Source: Antarctobacter sediminis | GTDB lineage: Bacteria; Pseudomonadota; Alphaproteobacteria; Rhodobacterales; Rhodobacteraceae | Reading direction: 5' to 3' | Assembly (NCBI RefSeq): GCF_019218285.1 | Contig: NZ_JAHUZG010000001.1 | Coordinates: forward strand, 1,488,001-1,552,000 | DNA: 64,000 nt | In this document: positions 59,288 through 64,000 of the stretch, piece after piece | How the letters are laid out: the number at the start of each line of letters is the position of its first letter | Position numbering within the stretch: position 1 is the stretch's first letter | Notes under the pieces: generated by a model | The model's database searches: none | What the model was told of the DNA's origin: nothing | Seen by the model: the letters and a program-made list of their open reading frames with translations, nothing else | Program-made: the position numbers and the translations under genes

Positions 59288-60004
59288 ATGTCCCAGCCCG
59301 ACATCCATCTTTATACCGCCGCCACGATGAACGGCTACAAGCCGGTGATCTTCCTCGAAGAGGCAGGCGTGCCCTATGACCTGACCTTCATCGACTTTTC
59401 CAAATCCGAGCAGAAGGCCCCCGACTACCTGAAGCTGAACCCGAACGGCAAGATCCCCACCATCGAGGACCGCGCCGAGGGCCGTGCGATCTTTGAATCC
59501 GGCGCCATCCTTTGGCATCTGGCCGAGAAATACGGGCAATTCCTGCCCGAAGGCGCGGCCGAACGGTCCGAGGTCATGCAATGGCTGTTCTTTCAGGTCG
59601 GGCACGTTGGCCCGATGATGGGTCAGGCCATGTACTTCCAGCGCATCGCCGCGCCAAACGGGCACGAAGAGCCTTTCTCGATCAAGCGCTACCGCGACGA
59701 AACCCGCCGCCTGCTAGAGGTTCTGGACACCCGGCTTGAGGGGCGGGACTGGCTGGCCGCCGATCAATACACCATCGCCGACATGGCCGTTTATCCCTGG
59801 GCGCGGGCCTTTCCCTGGGCACGGGTCGACATCGACGGGTTGCCCAATCTCAAGGCCTGGTTCGACCGGATCGACGCCCGCCCCGCCGTGCAGAAGGCGC
59901 TGACCATCCCCAAGGCGCAACCGCAATTCTGGGATGCGCAGGCCGATGACGGCGCTTTTGCCGCTGAAAACGCCGCGCGCTTTGCCAGCGACGCGAAAGG
60001 CTGA
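59288..60004 (+). CDS. Glutathione S-transferase (first)
   Basis: 238 residues. N-terminal thioredoxin fold with TAATMNGYKPVIFLEEAG (Thr/Asn active-site motif of nu-like YfcG/Ure2p-type GSTs), cis-Pro in NPNGKIPTIED, FESGAILWHLAEKYG, then the helical C-terminal domain (YFQRIAAPNGHEEPFSIKRYRDETRRLLEVLD). Uses glutathione to attack electrophiles or reduce disulfides. Closely related to the third GST at 60692-61396 (long shared stretches), indicating duplication. Confidence 0.92.
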   Translation: MSQPDIHLYTAATMNGYKPVIFLEEAGVPYDLTFIDFSKSEQKAPDYLKLNPNGKIPTIEDRAEGRAIFESGAILWHLAEKYGQFLPEGAAERSEVMQWLFFQVGHVGPMMGQAMYFQRIAAPNGHEEPFSIKRYRDETRRLLEVLDTRLEGRDWLAADQYTIADMAVYPWARAFPWARVDIDGLPNLKAWFDRIDARPAVQKALTIPKAQPQFWDAQADDGAFAAENAARFASDAKG

Positions 60005-60008
60005 ACCC

Positions 60009-60695
60009 GTGGCGCTGACGCTGGTCGGATACCCCGTCTCTCCCTTCGTGCGGAAGGTCCGCGTGGTGCTGGAAATCAAGGGCATCGCCTATGACCTCGA
60101 CCCCGTTGTGCCTTACACTGAACGGGAAAAGGTACTGCCCTTGAACCCCGCGGGAACCGTGCCTGTTCTGGTCCCCGAGGGCGGCACGCCGATCCCCGAA
60201 AGCGCCGACATCGTGACCTGGGCAGAGGCACGGGTGCCCCTGCCCGCCGTCATTCCCGCAGACCCAAAGCTGCGGGAACGGGCTCTTGCGGTGCAAAACT
60301 ATGCAGACACGCAGTTGGCCGGCGTTTTTGGCGGCATGATGTTCGGGCAGCGGGTGATCGTGCCCTATTACTTTGGCAAGCCGCAGGGGAAAGAGGATCT
60401 GGTGACCCGGGCCATGACGCAAATGGCACCGCCGCTTCTGGACCAGATCGCCGGCTTGCTTGAGGGTCAGGATTATGTCGCTGGTGGCTTTGGCATCGGC
60501 GACATCGCCCTGTCCAGTTGGCTGCGTGCCGCCGAAATCGTGGGTTTTGGCCTTGATGCGGCGCGTTGGCCGGAAATCGCGTCCTGGCTGGAACGCTGTC
60601 ATGCGCAGCCGGGTTATGCCAAGGTCATCGCCGAAGAAGAGACACTGGCCCCGGTGAAATGGGCCCGCGCCCGTTACCGCAAGGACCTGACATGA
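60009..60695 (+). CDS. Glutathione S-transferase (second, divergent)
   Basis: 228 residues from GTG at 60009. Thioredoxin fold begins [25 protein letters not shown] (Ser-like SPFVRK active site), [26 protein letters not shown], then the helical domain with [18 protein letters not shown] different GST class from its two neighbours. Starts four bases after the first GST stop and overlaps the third by 4 bp (ATGA). Electrophile substrate unknown. Confidence 0.88.
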   Translation: MALTLVGYPVSPFVRKVRVVLEIKGIAYDLDPVVPYTEREKVLPLNPAGTVPVLVPEGGTPIPESADIVTWAEARVPLPAVIPADPKLRERALAVQNYADTQLAGVFGGMMFGQRVIVPYYFGKPQGKEDLVTRAMTQMAPPLLDQIAGLLEGQDYVAGGFGIGDIALSSWLRAAEIVGFGLDAARWPEIASWLERCHAQPGYAKVIAEEETLAPVKWARARYRKDLT

Positions 60696-61396
60696 CCCGG
60701 CCCGAAATCACCCTGTATACCGCGCCCACCATGAACGGCTGGAAACCGCTGATCTTTCTGCATGAGGCCGATGTGCCCTATGAGCTGGTGGCGGTAGATT
60801 TCTCGAAAAAGGAACAGAAGGCCGCGGACTATCTGCGGATCAACCCGAATGGCCGCATCCCAACCATCGTGGACCGGTCCAACGGCGATTTTGCGGTTTT
60901 TGAATCCGGTGCGATCCTGCTGTACCTCGCCGAGAAATACGGCAAGTTCCTCAGTGCGGACCCCAAGGAACGGTCGGAAACGGTGCAATGGCTGATGTTC
61001 CAGATGGGGGGCATCGGCCCGATGATGGGACAGGCGATGTATTTTCAGCGTATCGCCCGGCCCAACGGCCATGACGATCCTTTTGCCATCAAACGCTACA
61101 TCGACGAAAGCCGCCGCTTGCTGGAAGTGCTGAACACCCGGCTTGCGGGACGCGACTGGCTGGCCGGTTCCGACTATTCCATCGCAGATATGGCGACCTA
61201 CCCTTGGGCGCGGTCGTTTTATTGGGCCAATGTTCCTGTCGACGGGCTGGACCATCTGAACGCCTGGTTCGACCGGATCGACGCCCGGCCCGCCACGCAG
61301 GCGGCGCTGCAACTGCCGCAACCGCGACCGGCTGTCTTTGGCCATGGCGACACCGAAGCCGCCGCCGCGAAAAACGCGGCCAACTACAAGGATTGA
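60692..61396 (+). CDS. Glutathione S-transferase (third)
   Basis: 234 residues. Same architecture as the first: [78 protein letters not shown] at 60692 overlaps the second GST stop. Duplicate of the first GST with changes at the substrate-facing loop, possibly to a different electrophile. Confidence 0.92.
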   Translation: MTRPEITLYTAPTMNGWKPLIFLHEADVPYELVAVDFSKKEQKAADYLRINPNGRIPTIVDRSNGDFAVFESGAILLYLAEKYGKFLSADPKERSETVQWLMFQMGGIGPMMGQAMYFQRIARPNGHDDPFAIKRYIDESRRLLEVLNTRLAGRDWLAGSDYSIADMATYPWARSFYWANVPVDGLDHLNAWFDRIDARPATQAALQLPQPRPAVFGHGDTEAAAAKNAANYKD

Positions 61397-61400
61397 GAGC

Positions 61401-62051
61401 ATGACTGACAAGGCCCCCCTGCGCGTGGACATCGTTTCAGACGTGGTCTGCCCATGGTGCACAATCGGCTATCACCAGCTGAAAAAAGCATCCGAGGAAA
61501 CCGGTATCGCCATCGAAGTGCACTGGCACCCGTTCGAGCTGAACCCTGGAATGGCACCCGAAGGCGAAAACCTGCGTGAACACCTTGCGGCGAAATACGG
61601 CACCACGCCCAAAGCCTCGCGCGAGGCGCGCAACCGGTTGACCGAAATGGGCGCCGCGTTGGGATTCACCTTCGACTATACCGACGACATGCGCATGGTG
61701 AACACCTTCAAGGCGCACCAGTTGATCGACTGGGCCGAGGATCAGGGCAAGGGCCACGAGACCAATATCGCGCTCATGGGCGCATTTTTCACGCGCCGCG
61801 AGGATCTGAACGACCCGCAGATCCTTGGCAACGTGGCAGCCAGTGTCGGGCTGGACCGCGATGCCGCTCTGGCCATGCTGGACAGCGGCGAAAAGGCCGA
61901 TCTGGTCCGGCAAAAGGAACAGTTCTGGACCTCGCGCGGGATCAGCGGCGTGCCCGCAATGATCTTTGACCGTCAGCACCTTGTGACAGGCGCACAGGGC
62001 GAAGACAATTACGCCCGTATCCTTGACCAGCTCTCGAAGGAAGCCGCATGA
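61401..62051 (+). CDS. DsbA-family oxidoreductase (FrnE type)
   Basis: 216 residues, cytosolic (no signal peptide). Catalytic CPWC in DIVSDVVCPWCTIGYHQL, then a helical insert, and cis-Pro in ISGVPAMIFDRQHLVTGAQ. FrnE/DsbA-like or 2-hydroxychromene-2-carboxylate isomerase branch of the family: thioredoxin fold proteins that use glutathione or catalyse thiol exchange. ATG at 61401 follows GAGAGC. Next to GSTs it suggests glutathione-linked detoxification. Confidence 0.9.
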   Translation: MTDKAPLRVDIVSDVVCPWCTIGYHQLKKASEETGIAIEVHWHPFELNPGMAPEGENLREHLAAKYGTTPKASREARNRLTEMGAALGFTFDYTDDMRMVNTFKAHQLIDWAEDQGKGHETNIALMGAFFTRREDLNDPQILGNVAASVGLDRDAALAMLDSGEKADLVRQKEQFWTSRGISGVPAMIFDRQHLVTGAQGEDNYARILDQLSKEAA

Positions 62052-62326
62052 CCGAGATCCACCGCGAAGAAAACGACAGCAAAGGCCGCTACTGGACCGT
62101 CGTCGATGGCCACGAGGCCGAAATGACCTTTTCCCGCCTAGGCAGCACGCAGATCATCATCGACCACACCGGCGTGCCCGATGCCCTGCGCGGCAAGGGT
62201 GTCGGTGTAAAGCTGGTGGAACGCGCCGTGCTGGATGCCCGCTCCGAAGGCCGTAAGATTGTCCCGCTTTGTCCTTTTGCCAAGGCGCAGATCGCGCGCC
62301 ACCCCGAATGGCAGGACGTTCTCTGA
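62048..62326 (+). CDS. Small GNAT-like acetyltransferase (YjdJ type)
   Basis: 92 residues. Short GNAT domain: IIIDHTGVPDALRGKGVGVKLVERAVLDARSEGRKIVPLCPFAKAQIARHPEW. The RGKGVG pyrophosphate loop and CPF..xHPEW end define the COG2388 family. Overlaps the DsbA gene by 4 bp. Acceptor unknown; often found with stress genes. Confidence 0.9.
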   Translation: MTEIHREENDSKGRYWTVVDGHEAEMTFSRLGSTQIIIDHTGVPDALRGKGVGVKLVERAVLDARSEGRKIVPLCPFAKAQIARHPEWQDVL

Positions 62327-62352
62327 GCGCCTGTTCCCGAAAGGACCGGAGC

Positions 62353-63150
62353 ATGACAACCGCCCCGATCAAGGCGCTCACGTTCGACACCGGCGGCACG
62401 GTCCTTGACTGGCATTCAGGCTTTCGCGCCGCCTTCGAGACCGCCGGGGCGCGTCATGGGCTGACGGTGGACGGGGCGGCGCTGGCCAATGACCTGCGTC
62501 GCCGCAGCATGGCCATGATGCTGAACCTTGGCGCCGAAGGCCCGCCAGACCGTAATTTCGACGATGCCCACAGGCTTTGCCTTGATGCCCTGCTGGCGGA
62601 CCACGGGCTATCGGTCTTTGATGACTCCGACCGCAAGGCCATCGCATGGGACGCACCGCATGGCTTGATGGCATGGCCCGACGTGGCCGAGGGACTGGCC
62701 GCGCTGCGCCAAGAATACATCACGGTTTCATTCAGCCTGCTGTCCTACCGTCTGGTGATCGACACGGCGCGCCGAAATGCCCTGACATGGGACGCGGTGC
62801 TGTCATGTGAAGGGCTGGGCCTGTACAAACTGCTGCCCGACGCATACCGGCGCGCCGCAAAGCGGCTGCAATTGCCCCCTGAATGCTGTCTCATGGTCGC
62901 CTGCCACCCCTATGATCTCGACGCCGCGCGCGCGGTCGGCTTTCAGACGGCGCTGATACGGCGGCCGACCGAATGGGGAAACCTCGCCGATGCGGCCCCC
63001 AGTCTGCCCCCGCGCGGCACCTATGACTTCGACGTCGACAGTGTCACGGAACTTGCACACCTGCTGGCTATGCGGGGGTCCGGCCCGCGGACCGACGTTG
63101 TCCGCCTACACCACGACAAGACGCCTCTCGAACAAGGAACCCACAGCTAG
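62353..63150 (+). CDS. Haloacid dehalogenase-type hydrolase
   Basis: 265 residues. HAD motif I LTFDTGGTVLDWHSGF (Asp nucleophile in FD; type II enzymes usually read FDVFGT..DW), motif II SFSLLSYRLV, motif III Lys in GLGLYKLLPDAYRRA, motif IV VACHPYDLDAARAVG. Could dehalogenate 2-haloacids or act as a phosphatase; the DW after motif I favours the haloacid type. In a GST operon a dechlorinating role is plausible (inference). ATG at 62353. Confidence 0.85.
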   Translation: MTTAPIKALTFDTGGTVLDWHSGFRAAFETAGARHGLTVDGAALANDLRRRSMAMMLNLGAEGPPDRNFDDAHRLCLDALLADHGLSVFDDSDRKAIAWDAPHGLMAWPDVAEGLAALRQEYITVSFSLLSYRLVIDTARRNALTWDAVLSCEGLGLYKLLPDAYRRAAKRLQLPPECCLMVACHPYDLDAARAVGFQTALIRRPTEWGNLADAAPSLPPRGTYDFDVDSVTELAHLLAMRGSGPRTDVVRLHHDKTPLEQGTHS

Positions 63151-63747
63151 ATGGCCAAAGTCCTTCACATCTTCGCCCACCCCGGGCGCGGTTCATCCCG
63201 CATCAACATGGCGCAATGGAGCGCCGCGCAAGCCGTTGACGGGATCACCAGCCTCGACCTTTACGCCATCTACCCGCGCTACGACATCGACATCGAAGTC
63301 GAACAGCAGCGCCTGCTGGATCACGACCTGGTCCTGCTGCAATTCCCGCTGTTCTGGTATTCCGCGCCCGCTCTGGTCAAGGAATGGATCGACCTGACCT
63401 TCGAGCACGGCTTTGCCTATGGGCACGACGGCGACCGGCTCAAAGGCAAATCGCTGATGCTGGCGCTGTCGGCCGGCGGCCCGCAGGATGCCTATAACCC
63501 CGAAGGCTATCAGCATTTTCCGCTGCGCACCTTCCTGACGCCTTTTGAACAGACCGCCCGTCTGTGCCAGATGCATTTCCTGCCCCCCTATGTCCAGTAC
63601 GGTGCCCTGCGTGCCGATCCCGCGCCCCATGCCAAAGGATTTGCCACATTGCTGAAGGCACTGCGCGACGACCGACTGGACCTGCCGCGCGCGCCCGAGG
63701 TGCTGACGCATGACACTCTCCCGCTGATCGAAGGCGACCCGACATGA
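63151..63747 (+). CDS. KefF/KefG-type NAD(P)H oxidoreductase
   Basis: 198 residues, flavodoxin-like: [115 protein letters not shown]. This is the KefF/KefG/NQO2-like family: FMN quinone reductase that also binds and activates the KefC or KefB potassium channel. The next gene, overlapped by 4 bp, is that channel. Confidence 0.92.
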   Translation: MAKVLHIFAHPGRGSSRINMAQWSAAQAVDGITSLDLYAIYPRYDIDIEVEQQRLLDHDLVLLQFPLFWYSAPALVKEWIDLTFEHGFAYGHDGDRLKGKSLMLALSAGGPQDAYNPEGYQHFPLRTFLTPFEQTARLCQMHFLPPYVQYGALRADPAPHAKGFATLLKALRDDRLDLPRAPEVLTHDTLPLIEGDPT

Positions 63748-64000
63748 CCGATTTCCTGATCCTCGCCTTTCTCTTTCTCATCGCCGGGGTGATCTCTGTT
63801 CCCATCGCGTCGCGGTTGGGGCTGGGCTCCGTTCTGGGCTACCTGATCGCGGGCATCGTTCTCAGCCCGATCCTTGGCCTGCTGCATGTGGACGTGATCT
63901 CGATCCAGCATTTCGCCGAATTTGGCGTGGTCATGATGCTGTTCCTCGTCGGGCTGGAACTGGAACCGCGCCTGCTCTGGGCCATGCGCGCCCGTCTGCT
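63744..64000 (+). CDS. KefB/KefC-type potassium/proton antiporter (5' part)
   Basis: Only the first 85 residues are in the window: [60 protein letters not shown]2-family N-terminus with the GLELEP motif typical of Kef. Glutathione-gated efflux acidifies the cytoplasm on electrophile stress. Whether the regulatory RCK (TrkA-N) domain is present cannot be seen. Overlaps the KefF-like gene. Confidence 0.93.
   Translation, partial: MTDFLILAFLFLIAGVISVPIASRLGLGSVLGYLIAGIVLSPILGLLHVDVISIQHFAEFGVVMMLFLVGLELEPRLLWAMRARL

Overview
The window is GC-rich, gene-dense chromosomal DNA of an alphaproteobacterium, almost certainly the Roseobacter group of the Rhodobacteraceae. Supporting evidence: a benzoyl-CoA epoxidase (box) cluster of Roseobacter type; a tRNA-His with A73 and no encoded G-1, an alphaproteobacterial trait; a 6S RNA gene convergent with a small membrane protein gene, as described in Rhodobacter sphaeroides; a pcm-tolC-popZ-like gene order; and tRNA promoters of the form TTGACG-N17-TAATCA. 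There is no prophage, insertion sequence, CRISPR array or plasmid backbone.

Layout. 1-8.7 kb: the end of an MscS channel gene, a cobalamin riboswitch facing an unknown 100-residue protein, and a LysR regulator in front of an operon hyuA-hyuB-FAD oxidoreductase-NAD epimerase. 8.7-17.8 kb: MarR regulator and acyl-CoA dehydrogenase, tRNA-Glu, then recJ, glpX, an RTX/cadherin-like secreted protein and hom (all minus strand). 17.8-26.1 kb: TetR with a perfect operator, two c-type cytochrome lipoproteins, thioesterase, transporter, a malate/lactate dehydrogenase-family oxidoreductase, a HisC-like aminotransferase, DUF1992 with a tandem repeat at its end, and lolCD. Two copies of a 162-nt hairpin repeat lie in convergent gaps here. 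26.1-37.4 kb: aminotransferase, a phosphatase overlapping an MsbA-like exporter, glycosyltransferase, ygfZ, efp, a popZ-like gene, tolC, pcm and tRNAs Cys and His.

37.4-49.3 kb is the aerobic benzoate block. Benzoate-CoA ligase makes benzoyl-CoA, BoxAB epoxidises it, BoxC opens the ring, and a thiolase acts lower in the route; BoxR and a MarR protein are the regulators. A 55-residue cysteine-rich protein is encoded between boxB and boxA, and boxD is not present. TGCA-N6-TGCA type sites lie in both relevant promoters.

49.3-58 kb: small conserved genes, a four-helix membrane protein followed by a ClpP-fold periplasmic protease, 6S RNA, nusB-ribH-ribBX, rlmB and tRNA-Tyr, then about 620 bp without genes. 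58-64 kb: an HxlR regulator divergent from a tightly packed operon (MdaB-type quinone reductase, three glutathione transferases, a DsbA-family protein, a small GNAT protein, a haloacid dehalogenase, KefF-like and KefB/C-like proteins). The operon looks like an electrophile/quinone defence system and runs off the right edge.
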